A model generated the notes under the pieces. That model worked only from the letters and a program-made list of their open reading frames with translations, was not told the DNA's origin and ran no database searches. Below are positions 1 through 9,031 of a stretch of DNA of 64,000 bases, piece after piece. Made by a program: the position numbers and the translations under genes. Every line of letters begins with the position of its first letter. The stretch's first letter is position 1. The stretch is from JANYHH01 sp965249745 (GTDB lineage: Bacteria > Deinococcota > Deinococci > Deinococcales > JAAFIG01), in the NCBI GenBank assembly GCA_965249745.1, contig OZ252252.1:682001-746000 (forward strand), given 5' to 3'.

Positions 1-1065
1 ACGCCGGGGCAGCAGTTCAAGCTCAGTCGCAGCCCAGTGCTGGCCCGCGATCCCGGCCGCGATCACCTGATCGTGGAGGAACCGGGGCAGCGTCCGCTGA
101 TCTGGCACGAGGTTCCCGATTTCGCGGATTCCAACGACGCCGACACGCATTTCACCCTGGACAGTTTGGATGGCACGATCACCCTGGGCCCAACGCTGCC
201 GCAGACCAACGGGCAGGTCTACGCCTTTTCCAAGATTCCGGTCAAGGGCAGCGCCCTGAACTTCAGCCGATACCAGCACGGCGGCGGCGTGATTGGCAAC
301 GTGCCACGCGGCGCACTGAGCGTCTTGAAGGGTTCAATCCCGTATGTCGCCAGAGCCATTAATCGCGGTCCGGCGACCGGTGGTTCAAACGCCCAGGATT
401 TGGACGACGCTAAACGCCAAGCCCCAGCCCTGCTGCGCGCCCGAAACCGGGCTGTCACTACGGACGACTTTGAGTATTTGGCGGGCCGCGTCAACGGTGT
501 GGCTCGAGTCAAAACGCTCGGACCGGGAGAGCAACCGGGACGGCCGGGCGATCCGAAACCTGGTCAGGTCATGCTGCTGGTAATCCCGGCTTTGCAGCAC
601 CAGACGGGTCGGATCATGCCGGATGCCCTGACCTTACCCGCCGATTTAAGAGCCGCCGTGTTCGCGGCGCTCAACGACAAGCGATTGATCGGCACAGTCT
701 TGGAGGTGCGCGCCCCGCAGTACATCTGGGTCAGCGTGCAAACCAAGTTGCGCCTGACCGAACGCGCCACCGATCCCGGCATCGCCCTGGAAACCAGAGC
801 GGCCGCTGAGGCGGCGCTGTACCACTACCTGAACCCATACGTCGGCGGTCCTCGAGGTGAGGGTTGGGCCTTTGGGCGCGACCTGCACACCTCGGAGCTG
901 TACGCCTTGTTGCAGCGCGTTCCCGGTGTGGAAATCGTGGAAGAGGTCCTGGTCGGTCTGAGCGTTCCAGGCTCGAGCGTGCCACCAACCCCAGCCCCGG
1001 CCCGTCTGACCCTGGCTCGAGACGCGGTAATCGTCTCGGACACGCATCGGGTGACGATTCTGTAA
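1..1065 (+). CDS. Baseplate J-like protein, 3' part of gene
   Basis: The frame is open from the first base to a TAA at 1063-1065, so these are the last ~354 residues of a gene that starts outside the window. The protein resembles J-like baseplate proteins of contractile injection systems and phage-type tails: the block RNRAVTTDDFEYLA is followed by VARVK, then a Pro/Gly-rich loop and beta-rich C-terminal domains containing GVEIVEEV. Known members form the baseplate wedge that joins sheath, tube and puncturing tip. The next gene is an ABC exporter, so this is probably the right edge of an injection-system cluster lying to the left. A prophage remnant is the main alternative. Family assignment is from motif memory, not a search. 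Confidence 0.7.
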   Translation, partial: TPGQQFKLSRSPVLARDPGRDHLIVEEPGQRPLIWHEVPDFADSNDADTHFTLDSLDGTITLGPTLPQTNGQVYAFSKIPVKGSALNFSRYQHGGGVIGNVPRGALSVLKGSIPYVARAINRGPATGGSNAQDLDDAKRQAPALLRARNRAVTTDDFEYLAGRVNGVARVKTLGPGEQPGRPGDPKPGQVMLLVIPALQHQTGRIMPDALTLPADLRAAVFAALNDKRLIGTVLEVRAPQYIWVSVQTKLRLTERATDPGIALETRAAAEAALYHYLNPYVGGPRGEGWAFGRDLHTSELYALLQRVPGVEIVEEVLVGLSVPGSSVPPTPAPARLTLARDAVIVSDTHRVTIL

Positions 1066-1305
1066 GGGAGTAAACCTCGAGATAAAAAGCCGTTTCTTAC
1101 TCGAGGCTTGGTTCTCTTCACGTCCTACTGATAACGGCACGATTCGGCTACCAGAGGCGTGCGTCACAGACACTCTATTGCCTTAAAACGTGAACCTGAC
1201 CATGCCGAACTCAGTAGAGTAGCGTCCGGGTCGTTGCGCCACGAAATGAGTGATCTCCCCTCGAGTCTCCGCCATTCGGCTGGTTATGTTTTACCGCCTC
1301 GGGCG
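1066..1305. other. Intergenic region with a dispersed repeat copy
   Basis: No gene is visible. The stretch holds three CTCGAG palindromes and, at about 1140-1220, a sequence that recurs in diverged form near 61793-61875 and in part near 21018-21060. A promoter for the next gene lies at its right end. Confidence 0.5.
1140..1220 (+). repeat. Dispersed repeat, copy A
   Basis: Shares ATTCGGC, CGTCACAGACAC, TATTGCCT and TGCCGAACTCAG, in the same order and similar spacing, with the segment ahead of the globin gene (61793-61875). A shorter and more diverged match (AAAC.TGAA, GCCGA.CTCAGT) is near 21018-21060. Function unknown; it could be the remnant of a mobile element or a shared regulatory region. 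Confidence 0.45.
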
Positions 1306-1311
1306 TAGATT
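1306..1311 (+). promoter_or_regulatory. -10 box of a leaderless promoter (ABC transporter)
   Basis: TAGATT ends exactly 6 bases before the GTG start at 1318, and no Shine-Dalgarno sequence lies between. This predicts transcription starting at or next to the start codon, as in other genes of this window. Confidence 0.6.
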
Positions 1312-1317
1312 ACCCGT

Positions 1318-3186
1318 GTGAGTGAACGCGCTGGTAGGCCCCGCAACCGCCCGAGCAATTCCCCGATCGAAGCGAAAGTTCCACCGGCGGCGCTGCTGCG
1401 CGATCTATCCGCCACGTTGCGTCTGTTCTTCGAGGCCAGCCCCGGTCAGGCGGTCGTGATCGTCGTCTCGAGCGTGGCGCAGTCTTTGCTGCCCGCTGCC
1501 GGGTTGTATGTCGGGAAACTGCTACTGGATGCGGTGGCAGCAGCCGTGCAGGGAAAGTTGACGGGTGGCTTCAACGAACTGGCGAGCCTGCTGGCGTTAC
1601 AGGTCGGGATCGGTGTGCTCGGAACCCTGCTGGGGGCGGTCCAGAACGCCTCGCGGGATTTACTGGGCGACCGCCTTCAGAACCGCATCCACCGCCGCAT
1701 CCTGGAGAAAGCTTCGACCCTCGAGTTAGAGCAATTTGAAAACTCGGAAACCTATGACGTGATGCTGAACGCCACGAACGAGGTTGGAACGCGGCCGTTA
1801 GGGGTGGCGACGCAGATGATCGGGTTGGTGCAAGCCTTGATCGTGCTGCTGTCCATCGGAACCCTGCTGGCGCAGCTCGGTTGGGCGGTCGTGCCGCTGG
1901 TGCTGCTGAGCGTCGTGCCGGGCGTGATCGTTTCCAACCGGTTCGGGTTTGAAAATTACCGCATGATTCGCCGCCGCGCCCCGGACGCTCGAGCGCAAAA
2001 CTATTTATCCCAGGTGCTGCTGTTGGAAGATTATGTCAAGGAGGTGCGGATTTTCGGTTTCGAGCCGTACCTGCTGCAACGCTGGCAGGCGTACTACGAA
2101 CGCTTCCGGGCGCAACTCGTACCAATGGTCGTGAAGCGCGGCGGGTGGAGCGTCGCGGCGTCTCTGGCCTCGGCCGGACTGCTGGCGCTGGCGACGCTTC
2201 AAGTATTGTCCAGGGCGGCGGTCGGCGCGATCACGGTCGGCGATTTCAGCCTGTTCGTCGGCGGCATCGCGCAGGTGCAATCGCAGTTCTCGACGCTGCT
2301 GGCGGGGTTCAGCGGGATTTACCAGAGTCTGCTGTACATGCACAACCTGTTTGAATTCCTAGAGCTTCCGGCTCGAGACTTGGACGCGGGCGAGACTTGG
2401 ACGGGTCCGATTGACACGATCGAGTTTCAGGACGTGGCATTTCGCTATCCGCTGACTGGCAAAGACGTGCTGAAGGGCGTCTCGTTCAAGATCGCCAAGG
2501 GTAACGCGCTGGCGCTCGTCGGGGAGAACGGCGCGGGCAAGACCACGGTCGTGAAACTCTTGACGCGACTCTACGAACCGAGCGCCGGGCGCATTCTGTT
2601 AAACGGTCTCGAGGCGAGCCGTTTCTCACCGCGCAGCGTGCAAAAGGAAATGAGCATTATCTTTCAGGATTACGGGCGCTATCAGATGACCGCCCGCGAG
2701 AACATCGCCATGAGCGACCTCTCCGGTCTGGACGACGAAGCCGCGCTGGAACGGGCGGGCGCTCGAGCGGGCGCGAACGAATTTGTCGCAGAACTCCCGA
2801 AGGGTCTGGACACCATGCTCGGGCGGATGTTCGAGGGCGGACGGCAATTATCGGGCGGGCAGTGGCAACGATTGGCGCTCAGCCGCCTGTACTTCCGCGA
2901 TGCCAGCGTGATCGTCTTCGATGAACCGACTGCCGCACTAGACGCGCAAGCCGAGTTTGAAGCGATTCAGGCCCTCCGCGAGCAGGTTCACGACCGCATC
3001 GCGGTGCTGATCTCGCACCGCTTCAGCACGGTCCGATTGGCGGATCAGATCGTCGTCTTGGAGGATGGCGTCGTGACCGAATCGGGATCGCACGAGGCAC
3101 TCTTAGTCCAGGGTGGCACGTACTCGAGCCTGTTTCGGTTGCAAGCCAGAGGCTACCAGCTCGGGGAAGCCTTACCCGCCGATTGA
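1318..3186 (+). CDS. ABC exporter, fused membrane and ATPase domains
   Basis: A 622-residue half-transporter of the ABCB type. Residues ~35-330 hold the transmembrane domain with about six hydrophobic segments; the rest is a complete ATPase. I see Walker A GENGAGKTT at ~402-410, signature LSGGQ at ~511-515, Walker B VIVFDEPT at ~531 and the switch histidine in ISHR at ~567. All catalytic residues are present. Members work as dimers in the inner membrane and export lipids, peptides or drugs; the substrate cannot be read from the sequence. The GTG start is chosen because a TAGATT box ends 6 bases upstream. It follows a baseplate gene but has its own promoter, so a joint function is not implied. 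Confidence 0.9.
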   Translation: MSERAGRPRNRPSNSPIEAKVPPAALLRDLSATLRLFFEASPGQAVVIVVSSVAQSLLPAAGLYVGKLLLDAVAAAVQGKLTGGFNELASLLALQVGIGVLGTLLGAVQNASRDLLGDRLQNRIHRRILEKASTLELEQFENSETYDVMLNATNEVGTRPLGVATQMIGLVQALIVLLSIGTLLAQLGWAVVPLVLLSVVPGVIVSNRFGFENYRMIRRRAPDARAQNYLSQVLLLEDYVKEVRIFGFEPYLLQRWQAYYERFRAQLVPMVVKRGGWSVAASLASAGLLALATLQVLSRAAVGAITVGDFSLFVGGIAQVQSQFSTLLAGFSGIYQSLLYMHNLFEFLELPARDLDAGETWTGPIDTIEFQDVAFRYPLTGKDVLKGVSFKIAKGNALALVGENGAGKTTVVKLLTRLYEPSAGRILLNGLEASRFSPRSVQKEMSIIFQDYGRYQMTARENIAMSDLSGLDDEAALERAGARAGANEFVAELPKGLDTMLGRMFEGGRQLSGGQWQRLALSRLYFRDASVIVFDEPTAALDAQAEFEAIQALREQVHDRIAVLISHRFSTVRLADQIVVLEDGVVTESGSHEALLVQGGTYSSLFRLQARGYQLGEALPAD

Positions 3187-3438
3187 GACGGTCAGGCGTA
3201 GGCGCACACCGTTGGACACTGAGAAATGTTCCGCACCTGCTCCGGGGAATCTCGAGCCATGCAGCGTTCGTGTGTGGCGGATCATGTTTTCATAGTTAAT
3301 CGTCCAGTCATGGCCCGGTATGCCCCAGCAGATTACCCAACGGGCTGTTGCGGTTCTGCCGTCACACCCATCTCAATTCGCAGCTCGAGCCTGAGACGGT
3401 TCTGGTTCGAATCAAAACGTTTTTTACCTCGAGTTGCT
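3187..3438. other. Intergenic region upstream of the SUFU gene
   Basis: No gene is seen. Its right part (3410-3433) carries a 24-base sequence that is exactly repeated inside the following gene (3556-3579). Three CTCGAG sites are present. Confidence 0.5.
3410..3433 (+). repeat. 24-bp direct repeat, upstream copy
   Basis: Begins AATCAAAACG and ends ACCTCGAG. It is identical to 3556-3579 inside the SUFU gene and covers the -35 side of that gene's promoter. It looks like the donor of the inserted copy. Confidence 0.85.
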
Positions 3439-3444
3439 TATAGT
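3439..3444 (+). promoter_or_regulatory. -10 box of a leaderless promoter (SUFU gene)
   Basis: TATAGT ends 6 bases before the ATG at 3451, with no ribosome binding site between. Confidence 0.6.
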
Positions 3445-3450
3445 GAGTTC

Positions 3451-4268
3451 ATGCCAGACGAACCCGAATTCACCGAGGGCGGCCAACCGATCTATCGTCA
3501 CGAGGACAAGCCCAGGGACTGGACGCCCGCCGAAACCGTGGGTGAGGATGGGTACAATCAAAACGTTTTTTACCTCGAGGCGACATCTATCGTTTGACCG
3601 TGGGTGAGGATGGGTACAAGACGCTCGAGGCGCATTTTGAACGGTACCTCGGTGGGACCAGCACCGTCTTTCACGAATTGATCTCTGACTTGGTCCACAT
3701 TGACGTGTACTTCTTTCCGCCGACCTCGGAGCGCGATTTCACGGTGCTGACCACGGTTGGTATGAGCGCCCTGCCGATGCAGACACCGCCCGGCGCGGAG
3801 GACACGCGTTTTGCGGAACTCGTGATCGCGCTGCCCGGAGAGTGGCCGATCAGCCAGGAGGCGTTTGAGAACGATGACAATTACTGGCCAGTGCGTTGGT
3901 TGAAGCAACTGGCGCGCTTGCCGCACGAGTACCAAACCTGGTTGTCGTTCGGTCACACCGTCCCGAACGGCGATCCGCCCGAACCGCTGGCTTCCAACAC
4001 GGACCTGAGCGGCGTGGTGTTGCTGCCCCCGATTCTTTTCGGTGACGACTTTCCGACGGTCACGCTCCCCGATGGAACGCTGATTCACCTCTGGGCGGTC
4101 ATCCCGCTGTACCCCGAAGAGATGGACTTGAAGCTCCGCGAGGGCGTCGAGGCGCTCTACCCCGGCTTCGATCAATACCATGTCAGTGAACTGCTGGACA
4201 TCAATCGTCCGAACATCGTGCAGCCGGTCAAGAAAAAGAGTCTGTTGAACCGATTCTTCAAACGCTAG
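3451..4268 (+). pseudogene. Suppressor-of-fused (SUFU) domain protein, broken by a 62-bp insertion
   Basis: The gene starts at ATG 3451 and reads well to about residue 35 (WTPAETVGEDGY). It is then interrupted and stops at 3597. The protein resumes in another frame from about 3597 (TVGEDGYKTLEAHF) to 4268. The 23 bases at 3535-3557 recur at 3597-3619, 62 bases later. Removing 62 bases restores one frame of 251 residues. The restored protein matches the bacterial SUFU domain family (DVYFFPP, FAELVIALPGEWP, SFGHT, ALYPGFDQYHVSELLD). The family is of unclear function in bacteria and occurs among toxin-immunity genes. The downstream part could still be translated alone from 3594, so loss of function is likely but unproven; an assembly error is possible. 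Confidence 0.75.
3535..3619 (+). repeat. 23-bp direct repeats bounding the inserted segment
   Basis: The same 23 bases (start ACCGTGGGTG) occupy 3535-3557 and 3597-3619. Between them lie 39 bases whose first part belongs to the 24-bp repeat copied from the gene's own promoter region; the remaining 17 bases have no clear source, though ATCTATCGT also occurs at about 3490. Confidence 0.85.
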
Positions 4269-4302
4269 AACATCCATTCGCGGGCTGCCGTCTACGCGTA
4301 TC

Positions 4303-4995
4303 GTGTCGGTTGTGACCACGAAGTCAGTTACCAGCAAATCGAGCAGTCGGCGAGGAGAGCGGCGGGATAAACGGCGGCAAGAGATTTTGGACACAGCCAG
4401 CCGACTCTTCACGCAGCTTGGGTACGAGAACGTGACCTTGCGAGCCATCGCCGAAGAGTTGGGGTACGCCCACGCGACGCTGTACCGCTATTTTCCTGAC
4501 AAGTCACACCTCTTGGCTGAAATCTGCCGTGAGACCTTCGACCTCTTGCTCTCAGAGTTCGATGCCATCGCCGCGTCGTTCCCGGACCCGGCCGAGCGCC
4601 TCTTCCAGACCTCTCGAGGCTTCGTTCGTTTTGGGTTATCGCACCCGCAACATTTCAGGATCGTTTTCTTCGGGCCCGATGACCGCCAGGGAATTCGCGC
4701 TGGGGATTACATCAACCAGATCGGCCGCCCGCTGTTCGAGCGTGTGGTGGAGATTTTCCGGGCGTGCGCCCAAGCGAGCGGTCTGAGCGAGGGCGATCAG
4801 CTCCTAGATGCCCATACCTGGTGGTCGTCCATTTTTGGCTTGACCCAGGTGCTCATCACCCAGGGAAACCTGCCGAACGTACCACCGCCCGAGCGCGTCC
4901 TCGAGCGTTCAATTGCGATCATGTGGGCTGGTTTGAGGGCTGCGCCTCTGAAGCCCGCACAGAGTATGAACGTTAACTCGAGCATCAAAGATTAA
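4303..4995 (+). CDS. TetR/AcrR family transcriptional regulator
   Basis: A 230-residue protein with an N-terminal TetR helix-turn-helix at about residues 25-70 (RRQEILDTASRLFTQLGYENVTLRAIAEELGYAHATLYRYFPDKSHLLAE is the region). The C-terminal ligand-binding half resembles the WHG-type domain. Such proteins are dimeric repressors released by small ligands. The GTG start at 4303 has no convincing ribosome site; the basic, Ser-rich first 20 residues may not be translated, and a start further in is possible. Downstream is an NmrA-like oxidoreductase gene on the same strand after a 390-bp gap, a possible target. No operator was recognised. Confidence 0.88.
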   Translation: MSVVTTKSVTSKSSSRRGERRDKRRQEILDTASRLFTQLGYENVTLRAIAEELGYAHATLYRYFPDKSHLLAEICRETFDLLLSEFDAIAASFPDPAERLFQTSRGFVRFGLSHPQHFRIVFFGPDDRQGIRAGDYINQIGRPLFERVVEIFRACAQASGLSEGDQLLDAHTWWSSIFGLTQVLITQGNLPNVPPPERVLERSIAIMWAGLRAAPLKPAQSMNVNSSIKD

Positions 4996-5282
4996 ACTTC
5001 GACGAACGTCCGACGCAGACTTTGAGCATTCGCCGTACCACCGCTCGTTCTCGAGGCCTCGTTGAGGTTCGAGAGAAGCACAAGATTTGCTTTTACGCCA
5101 GCCTCTGGATTCAGGTGAGGACTTCGACTTTTGCGAGGCGTCTATCAGATTGTCACGCTCAAGCTGCGAACTGACGTTGCGAGGAGCGACCGTGAGACAA
5201 ACGAGATTGTCGTTCTCGAGCCGTAGCCGGTTTGCAAACACTCATACGCTACTTTTGAGGCAGAATAATAGTATTGGACACA
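4996..5282. other. Intergenic region, no gene seen
   Basis: Open frames here have no recognisable protein character. Several CTCGAG palindromes are present. The right end turns AT-richer towards the promoter at 5283. Confidence 0.4.
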
Positions 5283-5312
5283 TTGCAACCATTGGTCATT
5301 TTCTGTTAGAGT
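5283..5312 (+). promoter_or_regulatory. Promoter of the NmrA-like gene
   Basis: TTGCAA at 5283-5288 and TAGAGT at 5307-5312 are separated by 18 bases. Transcription would begin near 5319, leaving about 70 bases before the ATG at 5389. Confidence 0.45.
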
Positions 5313-5388
5313 CCATCGGTTGAACTCGTACCGTCATTCGGGTCAATTCCCTCATCAGCCCTGCCAACAACAGAATCGGAGCACAGCT

Positions 5389-6273
5389 ATGGACACCAGA
5401 ATCGCAGTGGCGGGAGCCACCGGAAACCTCGGTAAGCGGATCGTTAAATCTCTCGCTACCAACGGAGCCAAGGTCGTGGCCCTGGCTCGAGTCGGCACGG
5501 ATGCAGAGAAGCTGAAAGAACTCAGCGATCTCGGTGCGGAAGCCGTCACCATCAACCTGAACGACGTGGCAGCCTTGAGCCGCGCTCTGGAAGGCTCGAG
5601 TTGCGTTGTCTCCGCGCTTCAGGGCTTACGCGATGTCATCGTGGGCACGCAGTCGGTCCTGCTAGACGCCGCGCTGATGGCGGGCGTGCCGAGGTTCATC
5701 CCATCAGATTTCTCGACCGATTTCACCAAGCTGACGCCCGGTGAGAACCGCAATTTTGACTTGCGCCGCGAATTTCACGACCGCCTTGATACGGCTGCCA
5801 TCGCGGCCACCTCGATCTTTAACGGCGCGTTCGCCGATATTCTCCACTACGACCTGCCGCTGCTGAACACCAAAACGAAGACGGTCGGTTACTGGGACAG
5901 CCCCGATCTGCCAGTTGATTTCACCACGATGGACGACACGGCCGCCTATACCGCTGCCGCCGCACAAGACGCGAATACCCCTCGCGCCCTGCGAATCGCT
6001 AGCTTCCAGGTCAGCCCGAACGACCTATTGCGCTTCACCGCTGAGCGGTCGGCTGCGCCGTACAAACTGGTGCGGCTGGGCAGCCTGGAAGAGTTGCGCG
6101 AGTCCAACAAGCGGGAGCGGGCCGCCCATCCAGAGGGCGAGAGCGACCTGTACGCGAGTTGGCAGCAGGGTCAGTATTTGCAGAGCATGTTCAGCGCTCA
6201 CCACGAATCGCCCGATAACGGTCGCTACCCCGACCTGACTTGGACGCCGCTCGAGGCCGTGATTCAGCCTTGA
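5389..6273 (+). CDS. NmrA-like NAD(P)-binding protein
   Basis: A 294-residue Rossmann-fold protein of the NmrA/isoflavone-reductase group (atypical short-chain dehydrogenases). The dinucleotide motif VAGATGNLGKRIVK is at residues ~6-19, followed by ALARV, SALQG and VPRFIPSDF, all typical of the family. Members either reduce small aromatic substrates or act as redox sensors; which applies here is not visible. The ATG at 5389 has GGAG 8 bases upstream and places the nucleotide motif at the very N terminus as usual. A TTG at 5320 lies 7 bases after a -10 box and would add 23 residues, which is less likely. The TetR gene upstream may control it. Confidence 0.85.
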   Translation: MDTRIAVAGATGNLGKRIVKSLATNGAKVVALARVGTDAEKLKELSDLGAEAVTINLNDVAALSRALEGSSCVVSALQGLRDVIVGTQSVLLDAALMAGVPRFIPSDFSTDFTKLTPGENRNFDLRREFHDRLDTAAIAATSIFNGAFADILHYDLPLLNTKTKTVGYWDSPDLPVDFTTMDDTAAYTAAAAQDANTPRALRIASFQVSPNDLLRFTAERSAAPYKLVRLGSLEELRESNKRERAAHPEGESDLYASWQQGQYLQSMFSAHHESPDNGRYPDLTWTPLEAVIQP

Positions 6274-6337
6274 GTACCCTTCCTGTCCCGACCTGACCTG
6301 ACACGACCTGTCCCGACACGAACTGTCACGCGAGCCG

Positions 6338-7282
6338 TCAAACGAAAACCGCCCTGGGCAGATAGGCGCTGACCACCCAGTTCGGTTGATCCACAATCTC
6401 GGAGATTTTCAGGTCCACCGCGACGCTGCATAACAGGTACGCCTCGAGCGGTGAGAGTTTATAGCCCCGCGTCAAGTGGTCAATCATTTCCATCGTCGCG
6501 TCCCTGGCGGCTTGAAACAGATCCGGTCCAATCCCAGTGGTGCATTCGTAGCCCTTGGCGTCGTTGTGGCGCGTGACCGGGCCGGGCGTGACAAAGCGCG
6601 GAAAGCGGTAATTGGCAGCCTTGACCAGATTGAAGCGCAGGGTGATCTCCATCGGGCTTTCAATCGCCGTGCCGCAGACCTCACCGTCACCCTGCGCGGC
6701 GTGCGTGTCCCCGACGCTGAAAAGTGCGCCGTCCACCTCCACGGGTAAATACAGTTTCGTACCCGCCGATAGGTCGCGCACGTCTAGGTTGCCGCCGACG
6801 CGACGCGGCGGGACGACACTGTGCAAGCCAGCCTCGGCGGGCGCGACCCCAATCACCCCTGTGAACGGCTTGATCGGCACGTGAACCATGCCCGGCAAGA
6901 AATTCGCGGCCGTGACATCGTGCTCAGAAACGATCAGATACGGTTCCGGGAACTGATCCGCCAGCAAGCCGAAGCCGGGGATGTTGGCCGTCCAACCCCA
7001 ACCGGACGTGCGGAACTCCAGGAGTTCCACCTCGAGCGCATCGCCGGGTTCTGCGCCTTCAATGAAAATCGGACCCGTGACCGGATTGACCCTATTGAAA
7101 TCCAACGCCTTCAAATCCTCGAGCGTGGCCGCCCGGTGCAACTGCCCGCCGCCCGCGTCCAAGATCTCAAACGACAGGGTGCTGCCGGGTTGAATGCGCT
7201 GCGCGGGCGCGAGCGCGTTGTCCCAGCCCTGATGATGGCTGTGAATCGTCTGCCACGGGTGACTGTGCTGATGGTCGGACAT
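6338..7282 (-). CDS. Acetamidase/formamidase family protein
   Basis: A 314-residue protein of the FmdA/AmdA family: GDALEVELLEF, HVPIKPFTGVIGVAPA, VPPRRVGGNLDVRDL and GDTHAAQGDGEVCGTAIE are family hallmarks. Members hydrolyse formamide, acetamide or related short amides to ammonia and the acid, usually as cytoplasmic oligomers with bound metal. The ATG at 7282 is preceded by AGAAGGGA and opens with a His-rich stretch; upstream in-frame starts lack a ribosome site. It lies 141 bases after the binding-protein gene on the same strand and is probably the last gene of that unit, suggesting that the imported substrate is an amide or small peptide. Substrate is not determined. Confidence 0.88.
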   Translation of the reverse strand: MSDHQHSHPWQTIHSHHQGWDNALAPAQRIQPGSTLSFEILDAGGGQLHRAATLEDLKALDFNRVNPVTGPIFIEGAEPGDALEVELLEFRTSGWGWTANIPGFGLLADQFPEPYLIVSEHDVTAANFLPGMVHVPIKPFTGVIGVAPAEAGLHSVVPPRRVGGNLDVRDLSAGTKLYLPVEVDGALFSVGDTHAAQGDGEVCGTAIESPMEITLRFNLVKAANYRFPRFVTPGPVTRHNDAKGYECTTGIGPDLFQAARDATMEMIDHLTRGYKLSPLEAYLLCSVAVDLKISEIVDQPNWVVSAYLPRAVFV

Positions 7283-7423
7283 GGGATTCCCTTCTGGCGA
7301 TTGGCTCGAGCTATCGTGCGTTAGGTTGCCCTGCGGTAGGTGCCTTGTGGCGGGACTTGTTATGAGAGCGTCCGCTCGAGGACAGGGTTCTACCACCCTC
7401 GAGCGATTGCTACTCGAGCCTGA

Positions 7424-9031
7424 TTATTTGACGCTCAGGCGTTCGTACGCGATGTTGTGAATCGGGTCAATCAGGTCGGTCGCGGCTCCCACCAGGCGCT
7501 CGCTGTGCATGGTGTACCGCACCTCGTTGAACATCGGAATCCAGACGGCCTGATCCATCAGCTTTTTGAAGACCTTCTTGTATTCTCCCAAGCGCTTCTC
7601 ACGGTCGGCCAGGCTCGTCATTTGATCGGCTTTGGACGCGATCGCGTCCAGGCTCTTGTCACAGGTGAACGGCCAGTTCCAGCCGCCCTGAATGGCACTC
7701 CGGCAGGACAGGATCGGCCAGTAGAAATCTGAGGGATCGGGGTAATCCTGCGTCCAGGCCATGCCGCCCGACCAAACCAGCGGCGCGGTCTTCGGTGTGC
7801 CAGAGGCTTCAATAACCGTGCTGGCCGCCTGCGACTTCAACTCAATTTTAATCCCGACGGCCGCCAAGTCCTGCTGGATGCTCTGCGCGATGCGCGGGTT
7901 GGGATCGGTCGAATTGGTGTACATGACGCTGCTGAACCCCTTGGCGAACCCGGCCGCCTTCAAGAGCACCCTGGCCTTCTCCGGGTTGTAGCTGTACCCC
8001 GCGTAACTCGAGTCGTAGCCGGGCATCTTCGGCGGCAGGATTTGCGTGGCGACCAGGCCGCGCCCATTGATGATCTTCAGGACTTTCTTCTTGTCAATCG
8101 CGTAGTTCAGCGCTTGCCGGACGCGCACGTCGGTGAAGGGCTTCAGTCCCGTGTTGATAGAGACATAGGTCGTGTTGACCAGCGGCGTGCTGACGATCAG
8201 GCTTTTCAGTTTCGGGTCGGCTTGGGCTTGCAAGAAATTCGCGGGCGGTACCCCGTCGCCCAGCAGGTCCACCTCGCCGCGTTGCAAGCCCAGGTACGCG
8301 ACGCTCGGGTCTTGCCCGACCTTGACTGTGACCTTGTCCAGCTTTGGCAGGTCTTTCAGGAAGTAATTCGGGTTTTTGACGAACACCAGTTCCTGCCCGG
8401 TCGTCCAGCTTTGCAGCGTGAACGGGCCGCTGCCGACGGGCTTGCGACCCCAGTCCGCACCCGCTTTCACGACCTCTTCCTTCGGAACGATGAAGGCGAA
8501 GTTCGTGGCCAGCACGTTCAGAAACGCCGCATTGGGTTGCGACAGCGTGACCTTGACGGTCGTCGGGTTGATGATCTTGACGCCAGTCAACTCCTTGGCT
8601 TTGCCCGCACTCCACGCCTCTGAGCCTGCGATGTCCGCGAAAAAGCCCGCGCCGGGCGATTTGGCTTTCGGGTCCAGCACGTGCTCCAGGGTGTATTTCA
8701 CGTCAGAGGCGTTCAAGATGCGCCCGTTGCTGAATTTCACGTCGGTACGAAGTTTGAAGGTGTACGAGCGCCCACCGTCCCCGACCGTCGGCATACTCGC
8801 GGCGATCCGAGGCTCCAAATCGGTCGTGCCGGGTTTGTAATCCAGGAGCGCATCGAAAACCATCTTGATCGCGGGCCAGTTCTGCCAGTCGTAGCCGACC
8901 TGCGGGTCCAGCGTGGCGATATCGTCCTTGTACGCGATTATCATGGCGCGTTCCGAGGTTTGTGCTCGAGGGGCGACGGTCAGGGCGGCGACTCCGGCCA
9001 GGGCGAGCAATCCGATTGCGGCACGTTTCAT
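7424..9031 (-). CDS. ABC transporter substrate-binding protein (oligopeptide/nickel type)
   Basis: A 535-residue periplasmic solute-binding protein of the SBP_bac_5 family. A Sec signal peptide spans residues 1-~23 (basic start, hydrophobic core, APRA cleavage region). Family marks include DIATLDPQVGYDW, the FKLRTDVKFSNGRILNASDVKYTLEH region and VRQALNYAIDKKKVL. It delivers peptides, nickel complexes or similar ligands to the two permeases encoded upstream. GGAGG stands 5-6 bases before the ATG. A gap of 377 bases separates it from the permease gene, so it may have its own promoter, as binding proteins are often expressed at higher level than permeases. Confidence 0.93.
   Translation of the reverse strand: MKRAAIGLLALAGVAALTVAPRAQTSERAMIIAYKDDIATLDPQVGYDWQNWPAIKMVFDALLDYKPGTTDLEPRIAASMPTVGDGGRSYTFKLRTDVKFSNGRILNASDVKYTLEHVLDPKAKSPGAGFFADIAGSEAWSAGKAKELTGVKIINPTTVKVTLSQPNAAFLNVLATNFAFIVPKEEVVKAGADWGRKPVGSGPFTLQSWTTGQELVFVKNPNYFLKDLPKLDKVTVKVGQDPSVAYLGLQRGEVDLLGDGVPPANFLQAQADPKLKSLIVSTPLVNTTYVSINTGLKPFTDVRVRQALNYAIDKKKVLKIINGRGLVATQILPPKMPGYDSSYAGYSYNPEKARVLLKAAGFAKGFSSVMYTNSTDPNPRIAQSIQQDLAAVGIKIELKSQAASTVIEASGTPKTAPLVWSGGMAWTQDYPDPSDFYWPILSCRSAIQGGWNWPFTCDKSLDAIASKADQMTSLADREKRLGEYKKVFKKLMDQAVWIPMFNEVRYTMHSERLVGAATDLIDPIHNIAYERLSVK

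Noticed and set aside
3393..3415. GGTTCGAATC, a tRNA T-loop-like sequence
   Set aside because: The flanking bases do not pair as a T-stem and no acceptor or anticodon arm is present.
3570..4448. 292-codon open frame on the minus strand
   Set aside because: It lies opposite the SUFU-domain gene and has no domain or ribosome site; it is a shadow of a G+C-rich coding strand.
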